This document shows, in pieces, positions 50,768 through 58,385 of a stretch of 64,000 nucleotides of DNA. Where the stretch lies: NCBI GenBank assembly GCA_964596345.1, contig CAZQSZ010000002.1, forward strand, positions 434,001 to 498,000. Reading direction: 5' to 3'. The translations under genes were made by a program, and so were the position numbers. The stretch is from CADEDV01 sp964596345. GTDB lineage: Bacteria; Bacteroidota; Bacteroidia; Chitinophagales; Chitinophagaceae. Below the pieces are notes generated by a model. The model was not told the DNA's origin. It searched no databases and worked only from the letters and a program-made list of their open reading frames with translations. How positions within the stretch are numbered: position 1 is the first letter of the stretch; each line of letters opens with the position of its first letter.

Positions 50768-51016
50768 TCAGCATTCAGAATAATCGGGCAAAAAAATTCC
50801 ATTAACGGCTACAATGGTTGATATAACTATTTTTAATCCGCTTTGCAACTTCAGGTAGGGTTGGGTATCGTTCATCACCACTTCACTTATAATCCCTTCT
50901 TCTCTTATCAGTCCGTTGCAATCCAGCAGCATAGCCGCTTTTGTGTTATCTTTTTGCAACTGTAACAGTAAATCTAAAAAAGATTGCCCGGTTTTTAAGG
51001 TTGTACGATTATCCAT
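50768..51016 (-). CDS. Small hypothetical protein
   Basis: 82 residues: MDNRTTLKTGQSFLDLLLQL, KDNTKAAMLLDCNGLIREEG, a LKLQSGLKIVISTIVAVNGI strand pair and a C-terminal Cys. It reads as a small beta-rich domain without a recognised name. It lies in line with the DUF2024 and cupin genes, which suggests membership in the same operon. Confidence 0.55.
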   Translation of the reverse strand: MDNRTTLKTGQSFLDLLLQLQKDNTKAAMLLDCNGLIREEGIISEVVMNDTQPYLKLQSGLKIVISTIVAVNGIFLPDYSEC

Positions 51017-51039
51017 GATGATGTATCTAAAAAAATAAA

Positions 51040-51321
51040 CTAAACGTTGGTTTTAAGCACCCCTACTAATATGATACACCCAATATTAGCAGGATTACTG
51101 ATACTGTGTTTTATATTTTGAGGGAAGATAAAAAAATCTCCAGGTTTACTTTTGTAGTGTTCATTATCTATAGTAAATTCCGGTTGCCCTTCTAAAGTAT
51201 AAGCGTATTCGGTTTTATCGGGATGGAGATGTTCTGGATAATTTGCATGAGGCTCAATCTTAATCAATTTAAGACCTCCGGCATCAAGACTTATTAATTC
51301 TTTTCCAGCAAAGCCTTTCAC
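51040..51321 (-). CDS. Cupin-domain protein
   Basis: At least 93 residues. Cupin motif 1 is HANYPEHLHPDKTEYAYTLE and motif 2 PGDFFIFPQNIKHSI; the two His and one Glu of motif 1 and the late His could bind a metal. From GTG 51321 the product lacks the first strand. The same frame is open upstream and reads KNKIEHTLLNWTTGKVKGFA, which looks like real N-terminal protein, but no ATG/GTG/TTG is available there before a TGA, so initiation may use ATT (near 51363). Ligand unknown. Confidence 0.75.
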   Translation of the reverse strand: MKGFAGKELISLDAGGLKLIKIEPHANYPEHLHPDKTEYAYTLEGQPEFTIDNEHYKSKPGDFFIFPQNIKHSISNPANIGCIILVGVLKTNV

Positions 51322-51404
51322 TTTTCCAGTTGTCCAGTTAAGTAAAGTATGTTCTATTTTGTTTTTAATATTATCTCATTTTACTAAAAAAACTGAGGCA
51401 GTAG

Positions 51405-51743
51405 TTAATATCCTTCTTCAGAAATATTAATTGTTGCTTCATCCAATTCTTCGGTAATTAATATCTGGCAGGCCAACCGCACATTTGAACCTGATAACCC
51501 TACTTTTTGAATGGTTGCCTTTTCATTTCTTTCTAATATGCCTGCATGTCCTTTTATGCCTGAAACTTTTACCAGGCAAGTTGCACAACGCCCCATGCCC
51601 CCGCACTCCCCAAAATTTTCTAAATAGATACTGTTGTTAAGCAACTGCATCAAATTCCTGTATTCGGCCCGATAGGTTTCTATTTCATGTAGCTCTTCCC
51701 CATAAATCACTTTAAAATGAATGTTATCTTTTAGAGGGTTCAT
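51405..51743 (-). CDS. 2Fe-2S ferredoxin
   Basis: 112 residues from ATG 51743, whose first bases overlap the TGA of the hemerythrin-like gene (ATGA). Cluster ligands are in ENFGECGGMGRCATCLVKVS (CX5CX2C) and LACQI for the fourth Cys, the plant/vertebrate-type pattern. It would carry electrons in the cytoplasm, plausibly to the stress enzymes encoded beside it. A paralogue occurs at 60502-60786. Confidence 0.92.
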   Translation of the reverse strand: MNPLKDNIHFKVIYGEELHEIETYRAEYRNLMQLLNNSIYLENFGECGGMGRCATCLVKVSGIKGHAGILERNEKATIQKVGLSGSNVRLACQILITEELDEATINISEEGY

Positions 51744-52267
51744 AATCGGAAAATAAGTTCCACCCAAAAATTATTGTTGTTCATTATTTTTTTTATCCAA
51801 AACTCATCTGGATAATTATCCTGCTTTGGCTCAATATGCATTTCTTTTAACTGTGTACCAATCTCAGCAAGTTTTTCAACGGGCAGTGCAGATTCTAAAT
51901 ATGGAAAGAGTATGCGTTCTTCAAATCTTATATGTTCATCTACCAGCGATGCAAGTGATGCATAAAGTTCTTCATTTTCATTTGCAGATACTGTAAACCT
52001 GGCAATGATATTTTTTATTTCTTTATGCTGGTTAAATCCATCCTCACAAAGTTTGTTTTGAACCTGGCTAAACAACAGGGTTTCTTCTTCAATAAAATGT
52101 TGTTCTAAATGAAATTCCCAAAAGTAAAGTATGTATTTCCTTATTCTGTCTAATGCAATTTTTGCTTTAAGCCCTTGTCTTATTTTCCAACAAAACAGCA
52201 GGCCAAAATGATGGTCTCTTGAAAGTGGAACTATATTTTCATTTCTTTTGATGGGTTTATCGGCCAT
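51740..52267 (-). CDS. Hemerythrin-domain protein
   Basis: 175 residues from ATG 52267 (MADKPIKRNENIVPLSRDHH). A four-helix hemerythrin-like domain: SRDHHFGLLFCWKI, YFWEFHLEQHFIEEETLLFS, FNQHKEIKNIIARF and LVDEHIRFEERILFPYLESA, whose His and Glu residues fit a di-iron site. Such proteins bind O2 or NO or repair Fe-S clusters. It is coupled to the ferredoxin gene (ATGA) and preceded by the RIC gene, so all three probably act in nitrosative/oxidative stress. Confidence 0.9.
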   Translation of the reverse strand: MADKPIKRNENIVPLSRDHHFGLLFCWKIRQGLKAKIALDRIRKYILYFWEFHLEQHFIEEETLLFSQVQNKLCEDGFNQHKEIKNIIARFTVSANENEELYASLASLVDEHIRFEERILFPYLESALPVEKLAEIGTQLKEMHIEPKQDNYPDEFWIKKIMNNNNFWVELIFRL

Positions 52268-52340
52268 AATAATTATTTTAAATAGTAAATAAATATCACC
52301 AATAAAAGTGAACACTGCTTTTCAGCTCCTCACAATTTTA

Positions 52341-53072
52341 TCATGCAAGTGATGCTTCCATTTCAACCGACCTGGGAAAAAGAATATTGTTTTCAAGATG
52401 AATATGCAGATGCAAATCATCTTCAAATTCTTGTAGCAAGGCATAAGTAACCTTATATGTATTGCAGGCATCAGGCGGCGGCATATAGTTTCCGCTTAAC
52501 GCTTTTATTTTTCTAAAACGCTGGCCTTCGGTATCATGCTCCTGCATCATCATGCTAATGGGATTTTGCACCGAACCAAAAGGCGCTGAAAACCTGCCGG
52601 CATTTTCTTCTTTTACCGTTACCATTTTCATAATAAATGGAAATAGTACCTGCTCTTCTTTTTTCATGTGTGAGGCAAGCTCTGTTGCACAACTGCTGAA
52701 TAATGAATTTATCTCTAACAACTCCGGATGTTTTTCGCCATGTACTTTGCATAACTTATCCAGGTACGCTTTCAATACAGGAATTTGTTTTGTTACATAA
52801 CGGTGATGTTTTTTTTCAATATAACTTACCAATAAATCCAGCGGCCAGGAGGCAAAATCGTTTACCACATTTTCTTTGTTGCCGGAAGATCCCATTACAA
52901 GCCTTAAATCATTTTTCACTGCATCTATTGTAACAGTATTATTATTACAAGCTTGTTCAAGAGACCTGTTGCCATTACAACAAAAGTCAATTTCATATTT
53001 TTTAAATACGGCAGCAGTTCGATAATCTTCTGCCACCATTTCTCCAATTGTTTTTTCCTGTAAATCTTCCAT
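52341..53072 (-). CDS. ric: Di-iron Fe-S cluster repair protein (RIC/ScdA/YtfE)
   Basis: 243 residues. The ScdA_N domain comes first (TIGEMVAEDYRTAAVFKKYE then IDFCCNGNRSLEQAC, with the CC pair at 31-32 and the final Cys). Then comes the hemerythrin-like domain: YIEKKHHRYVTKQIPVLKAY, KVHGEKHPEL, ASHMKKEEQVLFPFIMKM, MMQEHDTEGQRFRKI and HLHIHLENNILFPR. RIC proteins restore iron-sulfur clusters damaged by NO or peroxide. It lies downstream of the truncated haemoglobin gene and is probably under the Rrf2-type regulator at 57441. Confidence 0.95.
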   Translation of the reverse strand: MEDLQEKTIGEMVAEDYRTAAVFKKYEIDFCCNGNRSLEQACNNNTVTIDAVKNDLRLVMGSSGNKENVVNDFASWPLDLLVSYIEKKHHRYVTKQIPVLKAYLDKLCKVHGEKHPELLEINSLFSSCATELASHMKKEEQVLFPFIMKMVTVKEENAGRFSAPFGSVQNPISMMMQEHDTEGQRFRKIKALSGNYMPPPDACNTYKVTYALLQEFEDDLHLHIHLENNILFPRSVEMEASLA

Positions 53073-53093
53073 GTCAATTTTAATTTTAATGGT

Positions 53094-53504
53094 TTATATA
53101 ATTGGGGTGGCTGAATTGTTTTTATAATACTCTATTTTAGAAAGAAACATTACAGCCATTTTATCTCCCCGCCATTTCGCTTCAGTTGCTTTTGCACCTG
53201 AAAAATGCTGGTCAATAGTTGAATGCCATAGTGCAAGCCAGGTATCAAAATGCTGCTGGGTTACTGGTAGTTTTGCATGTGGTACAAATGGGCTTCCAAA
53301 ATAGGTATGGTCTTCCAATAATACTGTTTGCCAAAAGCGAACCATTTTTTCCAGGTGCTGTGGCCACCGGTCCTGTATTATTCCATTAAATATTGGCCCC
53401 AGTAATTCATCAGTTTTTATTTTATCGTAAAAACTATTCACCAATAATTTTACGTCTTCTATGTTAATAATATCTTGTTTCATTGCTATCATGGTTTCAA
53501 TCAT
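53094..53504 (-). CDS. Group III truncated haemoglobin
   Basis: 136 residues from ATG 53504, which overlaps the TGA of the upstream gene (ATGA); a longer frame to 53567 is unlikely. VKLLVNSFYDKIKTDELLGP then IFNGIIQDRWPQHLEKMVRF, WQTVLLEDHTYFGSPFVPHA and PVTQQHFDTWLALWHSTIDQ have the Tyr/Trp pattern and the proximal His (QQHFDTW) of group III truncated globins. Such globins bind O2 or NO and are linked to microaerobic growth and NO removal. Confidence 0.92.
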   Translation of the reverse strand: MIETMIAMKQDIINIEDVKLLVNSFYDKIKTDELLGPIFNGIIQDRWPQHLEKMVRFWQTVLLEDHTYFGSPFVPHAKLPVTQQHFDTWLALWHSTIDQHFSGAKATEAKWRGDKMAVMFLSKIEYYKNNSATPII

Positions 53505-53905
53505 AAATAAGTGAATAGGTAATACAATGCCCATCCGGCAAAACCAATGATGAGTATCCACACCCATGATGGAATACTTTTAGGGGTTTCGCTACCTTCT
53601 ATTAAAAACCTTTTTTGGTCGCCTTTTCCATAAGCATTAATCATTAATGGAAGTACGCCGTCCACCACCGCATTTTCGGTGATGCCTTCCACATCAATTG
53701 CAGGGCCGTTTCTTACTTCAAAAGGAATGAGCCTTATTCCTTCTTTACCGGTAGGGTCTTTGCTTACAATTTTCAAAGTGTGTTTTCCGTCTGTTAACTT
53801 ACGGGTATCCAGTTCAAAATTTACAGGGGAAATAAAGGCCGCAACGGGCTGCTCTTCATCATCTATAAACACAAATATTTTGCTCTTATCTTCCATTTTA
53901 TACAT
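53501..53905 (-). CDS. cbb3-linked single-pass membrane protein
   Basis: 134 residues: a soluble beta-rich N-terminal part (KIFVFIDDEEQPVAAFISPV, then LTDGKHTLKIVSKDPTGKEG, resembling an immunoglobulin-like fold) and one C-terminal helix (IPSWVWILIIGFAGWALYYL). It overlaps the upstream small gene by 8 bases and the globin gene by 4. Not recognised by name. Position directly after the oxidase genes suggests an assembly or accessory role in the cytochrome complex. Confidence 0.6.
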   Translation of the reverse strand: MYKMEDKSKIFVFIDDEEQPVAAFISPVNFELDTRKLTDGKHTLKIVSKDPTGKEGIRLIPFEVRNGPAIDVEGITENAVVDGVLPLMINAYGKGDQKRFLIEGSETPKSIPSWVWILIIGFAGWALYYLFTYL

Positions 53906-54158
53906 TGTTTAATACCGAATGTTTGATATGAGTAACTGATTTTTCACCTGGGCTCACTAACCATTTTATTGAATAGAATAATGTAACCAAAACAATAAGG
54001 GCTGTTACCGAAATAATAAGATAATCCCAGTTGCTTTGTGGTCCGGCGCCATGTGTAATACCCTGCAATATTTTGGGTTGTTGTTTTTCGCAAACCGGGC
54101 AGGCTATGGTGGGCACACTTATGAAAAGTATGGTCACAATTGCTATAAATTTTTTCAT
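53898..54158 (-). CDS. Small CPVCEKQQP membrane protein of the cbb3 operon
   Basis: 86 residues from ATG 54158. A signal peptide (MKKFIAIVTILFISVPTIA) leads to CPVCEKQQPKILQGITHGAG at the mature N-terminus, and one helix (about 48-68) anchors the C-terminal end. The Cys-Pro-x-Cys motif faces the periplasm, so a role in metal delivery or thiol chemistry for the oxidase is possible. No family name known to me. Between ccoOP and the next accessory gene. Confidence 0.65.
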   Translation of the reverse strand: MKKFIAIVTILFISVPTIACPVCEKQQPKILQGITHGAGPQSNWDYLIISVTALIVLVTLFYSIKWLVSPGEKSVTHIKHSVLNNV

Positions 54159-54190
54159 CAGCATTTTCTTTATAATATTTTATGGGCCAA

Positions 54191-55192
54191 TTATTGAGCT
54201 TTTAGTTTCACAAAATCTATAATCTTCTTTATTTCTTCTTCCGTTACTTTTTTTGCATTATTGCCCCATGATGTTCTTTCATGGTTAATGATGGCAGTTA
54301 CTTCTGCGGCATTTAAATTAGCATTGGTGCCAACGCCTGCCATAGCCCCATACTCTGGCCGGGCATCATAACCATTCATGATGATATCTACATACAATTC
54401 CAGGTTATCTCCCGTTACAATGGGGCTTCCTTTTAATGGAGGAAATGCACCTGCCAATCCCTCGCCATTGGGTTGATGGCAGCTTTGGCAATTAGCGATA
54501 TAGAGTGCATTGCCATCCAGCTCTTTTGTTTGTGTAGCCGCTCCTAAAGCTGCTTGTTTTCTTTTGTATAAAAATTCTGGCGACGGGGTACCGTCTGGCA
54601 ACTTGGTTTGCTTAAGCGATTGCAGGTATGCAATAAGATGAAGGGCATCTTTGGTAGCAACAATTTTTCCTTCTTTTCCATTTAAATATTCCTTTGGAAC
54701 ATTTACGATTACATCATTTTTTGATGGCTCTTTCTTAAAAGTAAACAACCAGGGATAGGCTGGCATAATGGATTCCTTCACTACAATTCTTGGATTATAT
54801 AAATGTACCAGGTTCCAGTCTTTGCTTGGTTGCCTGTTGCCAATATCGGTAAGATCGGGGCCGGTACGTTCGGTACCCATTAATGTGGCAGTGTTGCGCC
54901 ACAGGTCAGTACGTTTTATTGCCGCATAATCTGCGGGTATGCCTGGCCTTGAGCCCCATATTTTATCCATATCTATATTACGCACCTGCTGGGTATGGCA
55001 GGCCACACATCCATTGGCGATATAAATATTCTTTCCTTTCACTGCTGCAGCACTCAGTGGTTCAGCACCAGGTAAGGGTTTATTGTTTTTCTGGTTATTA
55101 AGTGCCGGAAGAATAGCTACTAATACCGTTAGCCCGGCAAAAAGCAAGAACGCTGTCCAGAATAGTTTTTTATGATTATTAAAAAATTCCAT
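54191..55192 (-). CDS. ccoO: cbb3 oxidase CcoO-CcoP-type fused cytochrome c subunit
   Basis: 333 residues: one N-terminal helix (WTAFLLFAGLTVLVAILPAL), a CcoO-like domain with haem site CVACH (62-66) and Met ligand region ESIMPAYPWL, then a second cytochrome c domain with CQSCH (235-239) and GAFPPLKGSP, comparable to CcoP. It passes electrons from soluble cytochrome c or quinol to CcoN in the inner membrane, with haems in the periplasm. Such CcoO-CcoP fusions are usual in Bacteroidota. It begins 19 bases after the ccoN stop. Confidence 0.93.
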   Translation of the reverse strand: MEFFNNHKKLFWTAFLLFAGLTVLVAILPALNNQKNNKPLPGAEPLSAAAVKGKNIYIANGCVACHTQQVRNIDMDKIWGSRPGIPADYAAIKRTDLWRNTATLMGTERTGPDLTDIGNRQPSKDWNLVHLYNPRIVVKESIMPAYPWLFTFKKEPSKNDVIVNVPKEYLNGKEGKIVATKDALHLIAYLQSLKQTKLPDGTPSPEFLYKRKQAALGAATQTKELDGNALYIANCQSCHQPNGEGLAGAFPPLKGSPIVTGDNLELYVDIIMNGYDARPEYGAMAGVGTNANLNAAEVTAIINHERTSWGNNAKKVTEEEIKKIIDFVKLKAQ

Positions 55193-55211
55193 TGTGCTGT
55201 TCTATTAATGA

Positions 55212-57395
55212 TTAATCAATTTTTTCGTTTGCAGTTGTTTGCTGAACTAATTTTGCCAACGCAACTTCTTTTACATCTATCGTTTCATTTTTGCTTAGCA
55301 TCTTATATATGTTGTATGCAAAGAAAATATGCGACAGCCACATCAGGCTGCCACCAATTGCCCGCCACAACCAGTATGGAGCCATCTGTACTACCGATTC
55401 AATAAATGGTTTTCCCTGCATCCACATTTGACCTCTTAATGTACTGCCAATCATTAAGGGTATGGTATAAAACAACAGGCCAATTAATGCTAACCAAAAA
55501 TGTGCGCCTACAGTTATTTGCGGAGCTTCCCGGCCGGTAAGTCTTGGCAACACTGCATACATACCTGCCCATAAGAAAAAGCAAATAATACCATACATGG
55601 TAAGATGCGAATGGGCCACTGTGAAATCGGTAAAATGCCAGATTAAATTAGTAGAACGAAATGCTTCTGCAGTACCCTGTAACGAACCGGTAAAATAAAA
55701 AATAATACCTACCAGAAAAAACGGCAGCGTATAACTTCCGGCAACTTTATGCCAGGCGCCTTTAAACGTCATTACAAAATTGGTAGTACCTGCCACCACC
55801 GGTATTACCATACCAACGCTGCCAACAATAGCCACCGTTTGCAACCACCAGGGAATGGAACTGAAAACAAAATGGTGCGTACCAATCAATGTATAAAATA
55901 AAATCTGTGTCCAGAAAGCCAGTATGCCAAGGCTGTAAGAATAAATCGGCCTGTTTAATTGTTGCGGAAGCATATAGTAAACAATACCCAATGTAAAAAG
56001 CATAAACCACATGCCTACACCCTGGTGCATATAATAACCTTGTATGATGGTTTCGCCGAGGCCATTTTGCCAGTTAGGAATATATGCCACTACGGTAATA
56101 GTTATGGCAAACATGATGGCGGAAACAATGTACCAGTTTGAAATGTATATTTCTTTTGTTTTTCTTTTGGCAATAGTTTGAATAAAATTTACAAGAGTAA
56201 GTATAACACCTGCTGCAAATAGTAGCATAACCGGCCAGATGTATTCTCTGTATTCGCCGCCACCATTATTGATGCCCGCCATTAAAAAAATAGTTCCAAG
56301 AATAACTGCGGCATTAATTAAATAGAGTGTGTACCATCCTTTTTTTATACTGGCCAATGCTGTGTTACTAACCGTGGGAACAATATAAAGACCCAATCCA
56401 AGCATACCCAATGATGCCCAGCCCCAGAACACTGCATTGGTATGAACGGGGCGCAGGCGGCCAAAACTTAACCAACTTAGATGGTCAGCATCAGGTGCAA
56501 CGAATTTAATGCCGAGATATTCACCAACTGTAGTACCGAATAGCAACCAGAATGCAGCACATCCAAAATACCAGATAATAAGTTTAGATAATTGCGGGTC
56601 AATATTAGGCCGTTTTTGAGCTTTCTTTTTTCTTGCAACAAAATTAATATAGCCCTCTGTTTCTATATTACTAACCAATCCCTTTTTATCTACCGGCATT
56701 TGTTCTCCCGATAACTCATTATTTATTAGCGCAAAATCTAGTGCTGCTTTTCTTTGTGCTAATGCCGCAGTAGCTTGTTCATCGGTTAATGTAGTTAGGT
56801 AAGCTGCAAACTTATCTGCTTCTTCAAGGGCTTGCCTGTTACTGTGCTTCCGGAGCATATTGGATAATTTTACAATCATCAGCGCAATGCCTGCAAGTAT
56901 AGGAATCATAATGAGGGTAATGGTGATAATGATTCCACCCTCGCTGAATAATCCTGATTTTGTTGTAGGGGTTTGTGCCAATAAAGAATGGCCCGGAAAC
57001 AATGTTGCAAGAAAAGTAAAGGCAACTATTAAAACTGATTTTATACTTCCTGAACTTCCAGCGGTTTTTCCTTCATTCTTTTCTTTCTCTTTAGCCAGTA
57101 ATATTTTTTCAATCTGGCTGCTATCCATGTTTTGGAGATACTTTTCAAACTGTTGTTCGGTATTCCTGTTTTTTTTATCCTTTATTTTTTCAACCATCTT
57201 CTTTGCCCTGAAAAGAAGAAATAAGGAAGCAACAAGACTAACTAATAGAACTATTATCGCAAAAAAAAGAATTCCGGTTTGGTTGGAAGCTGGCGGAGCA
57301 TCCTGCGATTTTTCCTGGGCAAACATTGTCAATGGTGAAATGCAAATTATTGTTAACATAAATTTTGCCCACTTGCTGCGAAAACGAAATTTCAT
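55212..57395 (-). CDS. ccoN: cbb3-type cytochrome c oxidase subunit I with long N-terminal extension
   Basis: 727 residues. The CcoN core (from about residue 268) has the haem and CuB ligands: RPVHTNAVFWGW (H318), YYMHQGVGMWF, FYTLIGTHHFVF with the Tyr near the His pair, and FTVAHSHLTMYG. It reduces O2 to water with high affinity in the inner membrane. The first 265 residues are an extra region of two similar units, each with a hydrophobic leader ending in AQ, a linker, a membrane helix and a helical tail (F-x-x-YL ... Q-x-x-x-x-L). An operator-like site (57408-57423) stands 13 bases before the ATG. Confidence 0.95.
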   Translation of the reverse strand: MKFRFRSKWAKFMLTIICISPLTMFAQEKSQDAPPASNQTGILFFAIIVLLVSLVASLFLLFRAKKMVEKIKDKKNRNTEQQFEKYLQNMDSSQIEKILLAKEKEKNEGKTAGSSGSIKSVLIVAFTFLATLFPGHSLLAQTPTTKSGLFSEGGIIITITLIMIPILAGIALMIVKLSNMLRKHSNRQALEEADKFAAYLTTLTDEQATAALAQRKAALDFALINNELSGEQMPVDKKGLVSNIETEGYINFVARKKKAQKRPNIDPQLSKLIIWYFGCAAFWLLFGTTVGEYLGIKFVAPDADHLSWLSFGRLRPVHTNAVFWGWASLGMLGLGLYIVPTVSNTALASIKKGWYTLYLINAAVILGTIFLMAGINNGGGEYREYIWPVMLLFAAGVILTLVNFIQTIAKRKTKEIYISNWYIVSAIMFAITITVVAYIPNWQNGLGETIIQGYYMHQGVGMWFMLFTLGIVYYMLPQQLNRPIYSYSLGILAFWTQILFYTLIGTHHFVFSSIPWWLQTVAIVGSVGMVIPVVAGTTNFVMTFKGAWHKVAGSYTLPFFLVGIIFYFTGSLQGTAEAFRSTNLIWHFTDFTVAHSHLTMYGIICFFLWAGMYAVLPRLTGREAPQITVGAHFWLALIGLLFYTIPLMIGSTLRGQMWMQGKPFIESVVQMAPYWLWRAIGGSLMWLSHIFFAYNIYKMLSKNETIDVKEVALAKLVQQTTANEKID

Positions 57396-57407
57396 ATAAA
57401 ATATTTT

Positions 57408-57423
57408 AAGACCTTTTACTCTT
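57408..57423. promoter_or_regulatory. Rrf2-type operator before ccoN
   Basis: AAGACCTTTTACTCTT, matching the dyad AAGAGTTTTTACTCTT at 57917-57932 at 14 of 16 positions. It lies in the 45-base gap between the regulator gene and ccoN, which suggests that ccoN has its own controlled promoter. Confidence 0.55.
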
Positions 57424-57440
57424 TTTTATTGCTAAAAAAA

Positions 57441-57872
57441 TCACCTCTTTAAATATTTTTTTCCTAAATCTAAAGATGTATTATAATCACCCAGTGTGGC
57501 GGATTGCATCATGGTTTTAATTTGTTTTCTTACCGCTACAAATTCATCATGTATGGGACAGGGCTTTTTTTCCGAGCAACTCTTTAATCCCAAACCACAG
57601 CCTGTAAATAATTTGTCGCCATCCACGGCAGATACAATATCGGCCAGGCTTTGTTTTAATCCTGCACTATCCAAAAAAAAACCTCCGCTTGGTCCTTTAG
57701 CAGACTGCAGCAATCCTTTCCGGCTCAGTTCCTGCAATATTTTGGCAATAAAAGGCTCAGGCGAATCAATGGCCTTTGCAATTTCTTTCACCCCTACTTT
57801 AACATGGCTCTTAGATTTTTGTGCCACAAAAAGCATTGCCCTTATTGCATATTCGCAGGTTTTTGATACCAT
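57441..57872 (-). CDS. Rrf2-family Fe-S regulator (IscR/NsrR-like)
   Basis: 143 residues: the winged helix KTCEYAIRAMLFVAQ, GVKEIAKAIDSPEPFIAKIL then QELSRKGLLQSAKGPSGGFF, and the cluster-binding loop with C92, C99, C105 and H108 (TGCGLGLKSCSEKKPCPIH), a C-x6-C-x5-C-x2-H set close to that of IscR. It would sense Fe-S status, O2 or NO and repress the downstream cbb3/RIC/globin block. Two similar 16-base sites occur before its own gene and before ccoN. Confidence 0.92.
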   Translation of the reverse strand: MVSKTCEYAIRAMLFVAQKSKSHVKVGVKEIAKAIDSPEPFIAKILQELSRKGLLQSAKGPSGGFFLDSAGLKQSLADIVSAVDGDKLFTGCGLGLKSCSEKKPCPIHDEFVAVRKQIKTMMQSATLGDYNTSLDLGKKYLKR

Positions 57873-57890
57873 TTAACAATTTTATACCGG

Positions 57891-57932
57891 CAAAGATAAA
57901 GAAGAAAATTTAATAAAAGAGTTTTTACTCTT
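57891..57932 (-). promoter_or_regulatory. Promoter and operator of the Rrf2 gene
   Basis: Perfect dyad AAGAGT-TTTT-ACTCTT at 57917-57932. On the minus strand the -7 box TATCTTTG is at 57898-57891, so the dyad covers the -33 region, as expected for autorepression. Confidence 0.65.
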
Positions 57933-57941
57933 CTATTTTTG

Positions 57942-58385
57942 CACATATATGCGGCTCTACATTATCACATCATTTAATTGCTGCACCTGGTATTGGAATA
58001 ACTACAGTAATCCATTGTTTTTATCGCTTTTTCCCCAACGATTGTGCAAAAAATGCAGCAAACAGGCGTTCATAATTAATAATTGAAATCCCCTCTTTTC
58101 AGCAAGGTTAAAATAATGATAAGCTTGTCACTGTAATTTAAGTTTTATGGCAGGTTGAAATATAAGTGCTAACTTTACATGAATTGGAAAATCAATTTAC
58201 CATATACGCTTCACTTTTTTTCAGCAATAACTTTGTATTGCCTGGTAAGAGATTTCTATATCTTAACAAGACCTATTTCTTCTCTAATAAAAAGGCCTTT
58301 GCTACGCTAACCCCGGCCTGATAATTATTAAGTCACCCGGGGTACATTTTCTACATTTTATTTTTCAATAGAAAAAATTAAGACT
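57942..58385. other. Non-coding stretch before the glutamate-synthase-like gene
   Basis: About 440 bases with no credible frame. On the plus strand there is TATTTTTG at 57934-57941 and TAACTTTG at 58228-58235; the latter is a possible -7 box for the gene at 58386 but would leave a 150-base leader. An AGGCC/GGCCT pair at 58294-58318 could form a hairpin in that leader. Confidence 0.35.
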
